From positions 1-35,040 of the IMG/VR virus record IMGVR_UViG_3300021091_006432: a stretch of 35,040 nt of DNA; one strand, 5' to 3'. The stretch comes from a virus. Every line of letters starts with the position of its first letter. The stretch's first letter is position 1. Below, in pieces: positions 24,838-32,237 of the stretch. The notes under the pieces are model-generated. The model saw nothing but the letters and a program-made list of their open reading frames with translations, made no database searches and was not told the DNA's origin. Position numbers and translations under genes: made by a program.

Positions 24838-26196
24838 ATGGCATTAGTTGGTAATATATCAGGTAGTATTCAATCAAATTCAGTAATCGGTGTATCCGGT
24901 TCAGTCATCGTCGCAAATCGTCCACAGGCGTTGTTTCCTTCCTTACCCGGAACGGACACAACCTTCTTTGTTTCAGGTTCTGCAGACGGAACCGGTCGAA
25001 GCGTTTTCGGCGGAGATCTAATCTCTTCGGGTTCTTTCAATCTAAAGAGCGGAACAGACGGAACTTCTCAATTCTCAGCTAGCTCGACAGGAATACTTGT
25101 CAATACGGCTGCGGGATCCAACACGGTTCAGATCGCTGCATCGACGGGTAACATTACGACCTCAGGAGATATCGCTGTCAACGGAGGAGATATAACAACT
25201 ACGTCTGCTTCGGCGACTCTTTTCAACTCTAACGCAACCGTGGTAAGCATTGCTGCGGCTGGCACCTCTGTTGCTATCGGTTCTGCAGCCGGCGCAGGTA
25301 CGACCACGGTCAACAACAATTTGGCCGTCTCTAAGAACGTGACAGTCACCGGCGACCTTACGGTAAACGGGTCAATGACGACCATCAACACCATAAACCT
25401 CGAAGTCAAAGATTCCGTCATCGGTTTAGGATTCTCTTCTGGAACAATAGCACTTCCAGCAAATGGAGATAGAGGGTGGATAGGATCAAACCTTACCGCC
25501 GGTGCTGATACTCATGTAATGAACAAATGGGACAACACAAATACAGAATTCGTATTTGCTAGAACATCATCTTCAGCAACTGGAAGTTTTGGAATATCTT
25601 CATATTCAGACCTCCATACAAACAACATCCAAGCGAATATCGTTTCTGCAAGCCTTGGCTTCAGCGGCTCTCTTACGAAATTGATGGATGGAACTTCATA
25701 CATGATCGCAGGATCTGGAATATCGATATCTTCTGCGTCAAATGGTGCAGTTACTGTCAGCACTTCAGGAGTTGTAACCGGACCTGGATCATCAACACAA
25801 TATGCAGTTGCATTATTCAACGACACAACAGGACAGGTTTTAAGAAATTCTTCTCTTACGACCAACGGAGGAACTTCTCTATGGATTGCAGCTGATCTAG
25901 GAGTTTCCGGATCAGTTGCATTAGGAGATACAACGTCTAACACTGTTACATTTACGGCAAGAGTCAATTCAGACATCATACCTTCTGGTGATAATGCACA
26001 AAACCTAGGTTCACAAACAAATCGTTGGGCAAACGTATACACAGGCGACTTACATCTCAGAAACGATCGCGGAGACTATACCCTCATCGAAGAAGAAGAT
26101 ATGCTCACGATTCGATTCAACAAGACAGGCAAACGCTACAAGTTCCTTCTTGAAGCAGTTCCTCAACTTGATGAAGAACCATCTCTAAAGTTCTAA
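24838..26196 (+). CDS. Tail-fibre protein 2, mosaic of shared modules
   Basis: A 452-residue tail-fibre protein rich in Ser, Thr, Gly and Ala. Its first 50 residues (MALVGNISGSIQSN, then FVSGSADG) are shared with the following fibre gene and probably form the attachment domain. Then come repeated short beta turns of the kind VNGGDITTTSASATLFNSN and VTGDLTVNGSMTTINT, common in phage fibres. Near residue 271 the LSGSLTKLMDGTSYMIAG module of fibre 1 recurs, and the last about 65 residues (RWANVYTGDLHLRNDRGDY and TGKRYKFLLEA) match the end of fibre 1. The stretch from about 24900 to 25430 is clearly richer in G and C than the rest (35 of 60 bases at 25261-25320), suggesting module exchange. ATG 24838 has AGGAG upstream and lies immediately after a hairpin arm. 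Confidence 0.8.
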   Translation: MALVGNISGSIQSNSVIGVSGSVIVANRPQALFPSLPGTDTTFFVSGSADGTGRSVFGGDLISSGSFNLKSGTDGTSQFSASSTGILVNTAAGSNTVQIAASTGNITTSGDIAVNGGDITTTSASATLFNSNATVVSIAAAGTSVAIGSAAGAGTTTVNNNLAVSKNVTVTGDLTVNGSMTTINTINLEVKDSVIGLGFSSGTIALPANGDRGWIGSNLTAGADTHVMNKWDNTNTEFVFARTSSSATGSFGISSYSDLHTNNIQANIVSASLGFSGSLTKLMDGTSYMIAGSGISISSASNGAVTVSTSGVVTGPGSSTQYAVALFNDTTGQVLRNSSLTTNGGTSLWIAADLGVSGSVALGDTTSNTVTFTARVNSDIIPSGDNAQNLGSQTNRWANVYTGDLHLRNDRGDYTLIEEEDMLTIRFNKTGKRYKFLLEAVPQLDEEPSLKF

Positions 26197-26238
26197 AATT
26201 TCCCTTTAATTAATAAACAAAAATAGAGAGGGTGAATT

Positions 26239-28932
26239 ATGGCTTTAATTGCAAATAATATTTCTGGATCAATTAGCAATTTTTCAAAAATTGGTATAAC
26301 TGGGAGCGTAGTGTTTGCAAACAGGCCTAATTCATCCTTTCCTACTCTTCCGACAGATACAACATTTTATGTTTCAGGATCGAAAGGACTTACTAGCAAT
26401 AGAGCGGTGTTTCATGGTGATGTTGTCTTAAGCGGAACGACATACGTTGGAACATCTGAAAATGGAGGATCTTTAGGGGTAATTGGTCACGGTGGCATCA
26501 TTATGAATCCTTATGGAACTGGTGCAGGTCAGACCAGCGAAATTAGATTTAAAGAGCTTGCTGCAAATGGGGGAAATTATGTGGCGTTAAAAGCCCCAAG
26601 CAGTATTGCGGCAAACGTTTCTTTTGTTCTTCCGTCATCTGATGGGTCTGCGAATCATGTCATTAAAACTGACGGAGCAGGAAATCTATCTTTTGCTGCT
26701 GCTACGACTCTAGTCACACCAGGCGGGTCTGATACCCAAGTTCAATTTAACGATGGAGGATCTACGTTTGGTGGAGATGCAGGACTAACCTATAACAAAA
26801 CGACTGATGCTCTTACGATAGCCGGCGATTTAATTGTCAACGGCGGAGATGTTATCACGACGAATGCAGCATCAACAGTAAATTTATTTAACACTAACGC
26901 TACAACGCTCAACCTCGCGGGAGCTGCAACTACAGTTGAAATAGGAGCAGCTACAGGAACAACATTTGTAAATAATTCTTTGACCGTAGATGGGAAGTTA
27001 ACGGTAACCGGCGGTACCACAGCGGTTACAGATGCTGTTCTTGGAAATGCGGCGGTAGGTTCTTTCCCATTTTACGATGGTGGAGCCGGCGCCGGCGTTT
27101 ATGCGATGTTTGGTCACAAGGACCTAGACCATTCTACTGCAATCACGAATTATGCATTATATCAGGACAACGTAGGAAATACTGTCGTCAATGCATCAAA
27201 TGATAAAACATTATTCTTGTCAGTGAACAACACTGCGATGGGTTTTATTACCAATAACCTTTTAGGAACAGGAATAGACGCAATATCGTTAACTGGACAA
27301 TCTTCTACAAAAACGAATATGGCGTTAGGAAATGATACAAGCGATTCATCAACAACTATTTATGCTGGCACGGGAGGAATGTTATTAACCGGTGCAATTG
27401 GAACTGCCTACACAATAGGTGGTCAAGGCGGAACAGGAACTATAACCGTTGGTCGATCGATAGATAACAACACTGTAAACATTGCAACTGGAACGACTGC
27501 AGCTGGGAAAACACAAACGATAAATGTTGGAAATAATACAGGAACTACAGGAAACACGATAATATCCATAGCTTCTTCATCTTTAGGAACTAAAAAAGTC
27601 TATATCGGAAGAAACGGCGGCATAGGATACTTTTTCGGATCAGGAACAGGAAGCGAAGTTTATGTAAACGGAAACATCATAAAAATTGGTGACAACGTTG
27701 GTAGTTGGCCGGCAGCCATCACGCTCAGCGGAAGCATAAATTGTATAGGATTAACAACAACGGAGTCTGACTTGTTCGCAGGGTCAGCAGAACTAGGTTC
27801 ATTTCCAGCATGGACGCCAGATCCTTCAGCGTTCGCAATGTTTGGACACAAAACGTTGTCTCACAGCTCTATAGGAAACTATGCATTGCTTCAAAGTTCT
27901 GCCGGCTCGACGGGCGTCAATGCAGCTTCTGGACAAACTTTATACCTTAGAAACAACAACACGGATTTAGCTTCTTTAACTTCAGGAATAACATCGATAA
28001 CGGGTGCTTCAAACGTTGCAACGACAACGACAATAGGAAACACTGCATCGACGTCAACGACTTCAATATACGCTGGTTCAGGTGGCATAACACTGTCTGG
28101 TTCAGGCGGATCCACAGTCATAACAGGTTCATCTACAACATACACAGATGCCACAGTTGGCGCTTGGGAAATTGGTTCTCTACCTGCTACACAGACTGCT
28201 TTCCCAAATGCTTACGCATTCATTGGTCACAAAGATCTAAATCACAGTGTTGACGGAAATTATGCTCTTGTGCAAAGCAATGTAGGTGACACGTTCTTAG
28301 GCGCCGTTTCAACAAAAGATATTTTCTTCAAAAACGGTACAGACATCGTTGGAACATTAAGCAATGACACGGTGTCTTTTACTGGTAAGACAACGACCGC
28401 GACGACAACGACAATTGGGAATACGACAGGTGCTTCATCTACAACAATACAAGCTGGGACTGGTGATATTGTGATGGCGGCTACCGTAAGAAACTCTAGC
28501 CAACCATCTTTCCTTGCAACATTAAACGCTGCTCAAAATAATTTTGCAACAAGCACAAACGTAACCGTTTTATTTAATTCGGAAATATACGACAATGCGA
28601 ATAATTTTGATGTAGTATCATATACTTTTACAGCGCCAGAAACGGGAAAATATCTTTTTAGTGTCGCTATACGTTTAGATAACGTTGATACAGCGGCAGA
28701 TTATTACACACTATATTTGATAACTTCAAACAGAGATTATAGATTATCTTTGATAGATCCCGGAAATTTTGCAGCAGATCCTGTTTATTGGTATTTAAAT
28801 GGTTCTGCAATTGCAGACATGGATGCTACCGATACAGCATATGTTGTAATAAGACAACAAGTCGGTACAAGTCAAACTGATATACTTAATGGTACTGCAA
28901 ATTCATTTTTTAGTGGGTGGTTTTTAGGATAA
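26239..28932 (+). CDS. Long tail-fibre protein 3 with triplicated repeat and C1q-like tip
   Basis: An 897-residue tail-fibre protein. Residues 1-50 (MALIANNISGSISNFSKIGI and FYVSGSKG) match the start of fibre 2. A shared VNGGDVITT and LTVDGKLTVTGG module follows at about 195-265. Three imperfect repeats of about 100-113 residues then begin at residues 274, 520 and 646. Each contains an FGHK-x-L-x-HS or close variant, NYAL-x-Q and a TTIYAGTGG-like segment. The last about 145 residues (FNSEIYDNANNFDVVSYTFT, then APETGKYLFSVAI) have the jelly-roll pattern of C1q-like domains, a known type of receptor-binding tip. The most likely role is host recognition. The start is supported by GAGAGGGTGAATT upstream. 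The gene is followed after nine bases by a small conserved gene. Confidence 0.8.
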   Translation: MALIANNISGSISNFSKIGITGSVVFANRPNSSFPTLPTDTTFYVSGSKGLTSNRAVFHGDVVLSGTTYVGTSENGGSLGVIGHGGIIMNPYGTGAGQTSEIRFKELAANGGNYVALKAPSSIAANVSFVLPSSDGSANHVIKTDGAGNLSFAAATTLVTPGGSDTQVQFNDGGSTFGGDAGLTYNKTTDALTIAGDLIVNGGDVITTNAASTVNLFNTNATTLNLAGAATTVEIGAATGTTFVNNSLTVDGKLTVTGGTTAVTDAVLGNAAVGSFPFYDGGAGAGVYAMFGHKDLDHSTAITNYALYQDNVGNTVVNASNDKTLFLSVNNTAMGFITNNLLGTGIDAISLTGQSSTKTNMALGNDTSDSSTTIYAGTGGMLLTGAIGTAYTIGGQGGTGTITVGRSIDNNTVNIATGTTAAGKTQTINVGNNTGTTGNTIISIASSSLGTKKVYIGRNGGIGYFFGSGTGSEVYVNGNIIKIGDNVGSWPAAITLSGSINCIGLTTTESDLFAGSAELGSFPAWTPDPSAFAMFGHKTLSHSSIGNYALLQSSAGSTGVNAASGQTLYLRNNNTDLASLTSGITSITGASNVATTTTIGNTASTSTTSIYAGSGGITLSGSGGSTVITGSSTTYTDATVGAWEIGSLPATQTAFPNAYAFIGHKDLNHSVDGNYALVQSNVGDTFLGAVSTKDIFFKNGTDIVGTLSNDTVSFTGKTTTATTTTIGNTTGASSTTIQAGTGDIVMAATVRNSSQPSFLATLNAAQNNFATSTNVTVLFNSEIYDNANNFDVVSYTFTAPETGKYLFSVAIRLDNVDTAADYYTLYLITSNRDYRLSLIDPGNFAADPVYWYLNGSAIADMDATDTAYVVIRQQVGTSQTDILNGTANSFFSGWFLG
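27058..28479 (+). repeat. Three diverged about 0.3-kb repeats inside fibre gene 3
   Basis: Units begin at 27058, 27796 and 28174 and run about 339, 306 and 306 bases. Each encodes GS(F/L)P..., then A-x-FGHK-x-L-x-HS (FIGHK in unit 3), NYAL-x-Q, a Gly/Thr turn, and a closing GN-x-x-x-SS-TTI-AG-x-G segment. The spacing between units 1 and 2 is larger and contains unrelated Gly/Thr-rich sequence. Divergence at DNA level is considerable, so the duplication is old or the units came from different fibres. Confidence 0.7.
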
Positions 28933-28941
28933 GGTGAAATT

Positions 28942-29208
28942 ATGAAAATTATTCAAATTGAAATAAGCGATCTAGACGAAAAAATTTTGCAGCATGACCT
29001 TTTAAGTGTGCAACAATGGGTTCAAGGAGCTGTTGACGGAAAAATCAATAATGTGAAAAAAAGGTTATTAAAAGAAGCTCAAGAAAAGTTATTTAATGAC
29101 GCAGAAATTCAATCAATCCCGGCTTCTGAAGAAGGCTGCTTACAACTTTATTTTTCTAGACCATATTACAAAAATAGAGTTGATAGAGAATCAGAGATAA
29201 GCATATAG
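28942..29208 (+). CDS. Small conserved phage protein after the fibre genes
   Basis: An 88-residue soluble protein starting at ATG 28942 with AAGGTGA as ribosome-binding site. The opening IEISDLDEKILQHDLLSVQQ and the WVQGAVDGKINNVKKRLLKE segment resemble a small protein I associate with fibre or structural genes of large phages. No function is established from sequence; it could assist fibre assembly. It is the last plus-strand gene, 12 bases before the palindromic terminator. Confidence 0.6.
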   Translation: MKIIQIEISDLDEKILQHDLLSVQQWVQGAVDGKINNVKKRLLKEAQEKLFNDAEIQSIPASEEGCLQLYFSRPYYKNRVDRESEISI

Positions 29209-29220
29209 ATGTTAAAGTGA

Positions 29221-29248
29221 CAAAGGCAGGAGATATCTCCTGCCTTTG
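29221..29248. terminator. Perfect 28-bp palindrome between convergent genes, bidirectional terminator
   Basis: The half-site CAAAGGCAGGAGAT is followed directly by its exact reverse complement, giving a 14-bp stem with several G-C pairs in an AT-rich gap. It lies between the stop of the plus-strand fibre block and the stop of the minus-strand lipoprotein gene. There are T-rich bases on the plus side (CTTCTTAT) but no long U-tract, so termination may be only moderate on either strand. Confidence 0.75.
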
Positions 29249-29269
29249 CTTCTTATAAAAATATAAGAT

Positions 29270-29470
29270 TCACTTCTTTTCTGCAGATACCGCCGCTGTA
29301 GATGAAGCTGAAGGAGCTGCAGAAACTGCTGCCGTTGCAGTGACAGCGGCTGAGGGAGCAACCTCAACAGGTGCAATTGCTGAAGCAGAAGCATCAGATG
29401 CAACAGGATCCTTTCCTGGGCAACCGGCAATGACACAAGCAGCGAGCGAAAGTAATACAAAATTCTTCAT
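29270..29470 (-). CDS. Tiny lipoprotein with Ala/Ser/Pro-rich tail
   Basis: A 66-residue predicted lipoprotein. After MKN there is a hydrophobic core (FVLLSLAACV) and a lipobox I14-A15-G16-C17, so signal peptidase II would leave a lipidated Cys17. The mature part, 50 residues, is almost only Ala, Ser, Val, Pro and Thr and looks disordered. ATG 29470 is preceded by GGAGAAAAAA, a clear Shine-Dalgarno sequence. A promoter lies just upstream and a palindromic terminator just downstream, so the gene is its own small transcription unit. Possible roles are superinfection exclusion, alteration of the host envelope or an outer-membrane spanin subunit; none is demonstrated. Confidence 0.7.
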   Translation of the reverse strand: MKNFVLLSLAACVIAGCPGKDPVASDASASAIAPVEVAPSAAVTATAAVSAAPSASSTAAVSAEKK

Positions 29471-29524
29471 TTTTTTCTCCGTTATTTGTAAACAAATGTA
29501 ATCATCTAGATTACGCGATCATAA

Positions 29525-29553
29525 ATTATACATCACAACATGATTTGTATCCA
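29525..29553 (-). promoter_or_regulatory. Sigma-70-type promoter for the lipoprotein gene
   Basis: On the minus strand a perfect -10 TATAAT (29525-29530) lies 17 bases from a -35-like TGGATA (29548-29553; four of six to TTGACA). Transcription would start near 29518, leaving a leader of about 48 bases before ATG 29470. The spacing is ideal and the position is just downstream of the ligase stop. It would let the lipoprotein be made by host sigma-70 polymerase early in infection. Confidence 0.55.
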
Positions 29554-29574
29554 GAATTTACAATCTATTACAAT

Positions 29575-30909
29575 TCACTTATTTAAATAAGCTTGACCAG
29601 CAGCAACGACTTTCTGATCAACATCCCTAGGATCACGTGCACGAATGTAGACAGGGAACCTAACCTTACCATCTTTCGTCAATCCGTCTCCTGTAAGAGG
29701 ATCAGGTTGACCTTCCATCTCAATGATTCGTCCAATCCATGAATCCGGATCGATGTTGATATCGGCCTTCAATTTGTCAGTAAATCCACCGGCCACCCGG
29801 GTCACCACACCATTCGGCATGACGACCTCAAAGCCGCCCCACAGGCCCTCACGCTTGGAGCCTCTCCGGCCCTCGTAGTGACCCACGATAACTCCTTCGT
29901 AAGTGGCGATAGGTTTCATCTTTCTAATATTAGAAGACCTTTTAAAGAGGTACGGAGCCACCAGATCCTTCACCATGATGCCCTCGTAGCCGGCATCTGT
30001 GTCGTGGAGGTACGCGGCGAGGAGTTCCTCCTGGTCGTTGACGAGTCGACCCTGGACCTGGACCACGGCCGGGGCTCCGACCTGTGATACTAATTCCTTG
30101 GCGAGTTCCAACCTGTCCTCGAGGCCGAGGTGGCTCCCCCGGCCGCGCCAGTCCTCGAACGGCAAGGCATCGAAGACGTGAAAGACCATTTTCGAGTCGT
30201 CCTTACCTTTCTTATGAGACATGACTACCGAAGCAGAATCATTCCACGTTTCACCCATGACCTCACCATCGAGGATGAACTCGTCCCACGGAGCAGATTC
30301 GAGGAGAGACTTGATCCGGGGTAGGGTCTCGAGGACAGTACCGTTACGGGTGAACATCGTCACCTCTCCGTAATGTTTCACAGCCACGCACCGAAGACCA
30401 TCGAGCTTCGGTTCGACCCACGTCGGGTACATCACTGGTTCGCAGACGATGATTCCCTTACCTTCCTCGTACCGAGTTTCTAGGGTCTCGGCTAGTTGAA
30501 CCGAGAATCCAACAATTGCACCGGGCCACACCTTGTTGACAGTGGTTGACTGGACACCACACCGGAGGTTCTTGAGGAGGATCCTCTGACACCACTTCTG
30601 CTGTGGGCCAGTCATGTCCGCGAAGAGCCGGATAACGAGGTCCTTGGCGGCATTACCGGTCACTTTGCGTGTGGACAACTTTTCATAGATGTCCTCAAGA
30701 AAATGTTCTAGAACAAGATCGTCTGCATCGCAGGACTCGGCCTTGGGCATCTTGAACTTGTTGACGTAATAGTTAATGTACGGATCGCCGACGGCCACGA
30801 AGACCTTCTTGAGGAGGTCATTGCTAACATGAGAATCAAGAAGTTCCTCTTTAAAGAGACGAGAATTATTGGATTCTAGCTGCTCGAGAATGTCAACTAC
30901 AGATGTCAT
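29575..30909 (-). CDS. lig: ATP-dependent DNA ligase, T4 gp30-like
   Basis: Predicted ATP-dependent DNA ligase that seals nicks in phage DNA. An N-terminal helical DNA-binding region occupies about 1-150. The nucleotidyltransferase core follows: motif I E-P-K168-L-D-G171 (K168 takes AMP), TRNG at 187-190, motif III LDGE at 213-216, motif IIIa FHVFDALP, motif IV YEGIMVKD at 308-315 and motif V RKMKP at 329-333. The C-terminal OB domain begins about 336 (YEGVIVGHYEGR). All catalytic motifs are intact; the length of 444 residues is near T4 ligase (487). The base composition is exceptional here: 39 of 60 bases are G or C at 30001-30060, against 15 of 60 at 31261-31320. This suggests recent acquisition from a GC-richer source. 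It lies 41 bases after an unknown gene on the same strand. Confidence 0.93.
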   Translation of the reverse strand: MTSVVDILEQLESNNSRLFKEELLDSHVSNDLLKKVFVAVGDPYINYYVNKFKMPKAESCDADDLVLEHFLEDIYEKLSTRKVTGNAAKDLVIRLFADMTGPQQKWCQRILLKNLRCGVQSTTVNKVWPGAIVGFSVQLAETLETRYEEGKGIIVCEPVMYPTWVEPKLDGLRCVAVKHYGEVTMFTRNGTVLETLPRIKSLLESAPWDEFILDGEVMGETWNDSASVVMSHKKGKDDSKMVFHVFDALPFEDWRGRGSHLGLEDRLELAKELVSQVGAPAVVQVQGRLVNDQEELLAAYLHDTDAGYEGIMVKDLVAPYLFKRSSNIRKMKPIATYEGVIVGHYEGRRGSKREGLWGGFEVVMPNGVVTRVAGGFTDKLKADINIDPDSWIGRIIEMEGQPDPLTGDGLTKDGKVRFPVYIRARDPRDVDQKVVAAGQAYLNK

Positions 30910-30950
30910 AAAAAGATCTTACTACAAAATGATCAGAGATTGCACTCTTA

Positions 30951-31247
30951 TCACCCCCAGTAATCTTTTTTAAACTCTAGTTTCATTTCTTCAACGATAG
31001 AAGAAATTTTCTCTATCGCTTCTTTAATAACCGGTGCATCAGTTCCTGGGTCGTCTAACTTAAGAGCTTTAATTGATTTCGCAATATCACTCAAAACGCC
31101 GGCGTTTTCGATAGTTTTCATAGCACGTTTTCGTTTTTCTATCGACCAAGGGTCTTGATTCTTTTTAGAATTTTTTACGTCTTCTGAATGTTCAACAGAA
31201 GTTTTAGGTTTTTTCTGTTCAAAATCGTAAATAACAACTCTTTTCAT
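30951..31247 (-). CDS. Small charged helical protein, unknown
   Basis: A 98-residue protein not recognised. The first third is Lys/Glu-rich and polar (SVEHSEDVKNSKKNQDPWSI), and the rest is predicted helical, ending in IVEEMKLEFKKDYWG. ATG 31247 has an excellent ribosome-binding site (GGGGGGAGGAAC). It lies 18 bases after the previous gene of the minus-strand operon and upstream of the ligase gene. A possible DNA- or polymerase-binding accessory protein, but without a diagnostic motif. Confidence 0.6.
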   Translation of the reverse strand: MKRVVIYDFEQKKPKTSVEHSEDVKNSKKNQDPWSIEKRKRAMKTIENAGVLSDIAKSIKALKLDDPGTDAPVIKEAIEKISSIVEEMKLEFKKDYWG

Positions 31248-31265
31248 GTTCCTCCCCCCAAATAC

Positions 31266-31697
31266 TTAAATTTTTGCTTCCTGCTTCTTTATTTGTTTTC
31301 TTTGCTTTTTAGACATTTGTTTTCCTGAAACTGCAACAGCTTCTTTTAAAATGATAGACACAGATCCATCTTCAGTTTCCGATGTTACTGAAATTTGTGG
31401 TTGAAAATCTTCGAAAGAATCTCCTACAACTTCAGGTTCCCCCGTGTTTTCATGTAAAACTGCGGGAGGAGGAATCACAACGACACCTGCAGCAGGATTT
31501 GAGATGTACTTTTCGATGCATTGGAAAAATGAATTTTGATCCGGCGTTAAAACGCCTAATCTCTTACAAATTCTATCCAAACTTTCGTACGTCGTAATTC
31601 CTCTTTCTTTCAGAAAGATGTTCAACGTCGTTTTTCTTCTTCGCAAAAGATCTTCTAGCTTAATCTGGGATTTTTTTTGATATTTTGTTGCCTTCAT
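31266..31697 (-). CDS. Unknown protein of the split-sigma operon
   Basis: A 143-residue protein not assigned to a family. Its N-terminus is basic (MKATKYQKKSQIKLEDLLRR), followed by RKTTLNIFLKERGITTYESL and a segment that looks like a small helical DNA- or RNA-binding domain. The middle is proline-rich (VVVIPPPAVL) and the C-terminus very basic (KQMSKKQRKQIKKQEAKI). An in-frame start further upstream exists, but it would overlap the neighbouring gene by 74 bases. I choose ATG 31697, one base after that gene's TGA, with AAGGAAG as Shine-Dalgarno sequence. The basic ends suggest nucleic-acid binding. Confidence 0.65.
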   Translation of the reverse strand: MKATKYQKKSQIKLEDLLRRRKTTLNIFLKERGITTYESLDRICKRLGVLTPDQNSFFQCIEKYISNPAAGVVVIPPPAVLHENTGEPEVVGDSFEDFQPQISVTSETEDGSVSIILKEAVAVSGKQMSKKQRKQIKKQEAKI

Positions 31698-31698
31698 T

Positions 31699-31983
31699 TC
31701 AATACTTCCTTGCACACTCAATGTCTTGAAGAAGTTCAGCAATCCCGCTTTGGAACATAGGCGATCGAGCAATTGAATCTAATGAAGAACTAGGCACTTC
31801 AATTCCATATTGATCAACAACTGCTTCAGCAAACTTTCGCATAACGCGCAAAACGTAGTTCCTCGCGGAAGAGTGATTCATTCTATACCCAATCTCCGTC
31901 ATTGTATCTGCAATATCTCTATAATTTACACCATCATCGACGGTTGCATACCCAGATTCAAACTTTTTTCCTTTTTTCATCAT
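31699..31983 (-). CDS. Small HTH protein resembling sigma region 4.2
   Basis: A 94-residue protein. Residues about 17-55 (DGVNYRDIADTMTEIGYRM, then NHSSARNYVLRVMRKFAE) have the form of the helix-turn-helix in sigma-70 region 4.2: an initial Y-R-x-I-A helix, a turn, and a recognition helix with R41 and R47 followed by an MRKFA ending like the family's ALRKL. This is the piece that recognises the -35 box in ordinary sigma factors. The rest is a helical tail. The sigma-like protein two genes upstream in the same operon lacks exactly this part. The gene begins with an ATGA overlap after the membrane protein gene and ends one base before the next start. A stand-alone transcription regulator is the alternative. 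Confidence 0.65.
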   Translation of the reverse strand: MMKKGKKFESGYATVDDGVNYRDIADTMTEIGYRMNHSSARNYVLRVMRKFAEAVVDQYGIEVPSSSLDSIARSPMFQSGIAELLQDIECARKY

Positions 31984-32237
31984 TTCAAATCTTCTCCTCT
32001 ATCCGGAAACAATCGAATCACCGGTGCTGCCATCCTCGGCGAAAATTGTGCGGTCTGAATCTCTCGCAACCTGGTGTTCAGGTCATTTTCAATTTGAGAC
32101 ATTTGTTTGTCTTGCAAATCCGCACGCTCACGCTCTTCAATCTTCAATCCAAGAATAGCTCTCTTTAATAAAAAATATTGAAAAAAATTAAAAAATAATT
32201 GTAATGCCGTTATACCCAAAATAATTTTTAAAATCAT
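31980..32237 (-). CDS. Membrane-anchored coiled-coil protein within the sigma operon
   Basis: An 85-residue protein with one N-terminal membrane span (residues about 1-24, MILKIILGITALQLFFNFFQ), a positive KRA flank, then a charged heptad-like helix at about 31-62 (LKIEERERADLQDKQMSQIE). Its start overlaps the sigma gene's stop (ATGA), and its stop overlaps the HTH gene's start in the same way, so all three are translationally coupled. The topology resembles inner-membrane spanin subunits, but the placement between two transcription genes is unusual. The function is not known. Confidence 0.65.
   Translation of the reverse strand: MILKIILGITALQLFFNFFQYFLLKRAILGLKIEERERADLQDKQMSQIENDLNTRLREIQTAQFSPRMAAPVIRLFPDRGEDLK

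Noticed and set aside
25512-26042. 176-residue open frame antisense to fibre gene 2
   Set aside because: Same composition effect; the Pro/Val/Glu-rich product mirrors sense-strand fibre codons and has no recognisable fold.
29212-29460. 82-residue open frame overlapping the lipoprotein gene in another frame, reminiscent of nested spanin genes
   Set aside because: It is a Leu/Gln-rich shadow produced by the GCA/GCT-rich lipoprotein tail, has no signal or anchor in the right place and runs through the palindromic terminator.
31266-31772. Longer 168-residue form of the unknown gene with an upstream start
   Set aside because: It would overlap the HTH gene by 74 bases, while the internal ATG 31697 has a good Shine-Dalgarno sequence and sits one base after the preceding stop.
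31810-32168. Two overlapping plus-strand open frames opposite the HTH and membrane-protein genes
   Set aside because: Low-complexity products with no initiation signals, lying across three coupled minus-strand genes with good signals.
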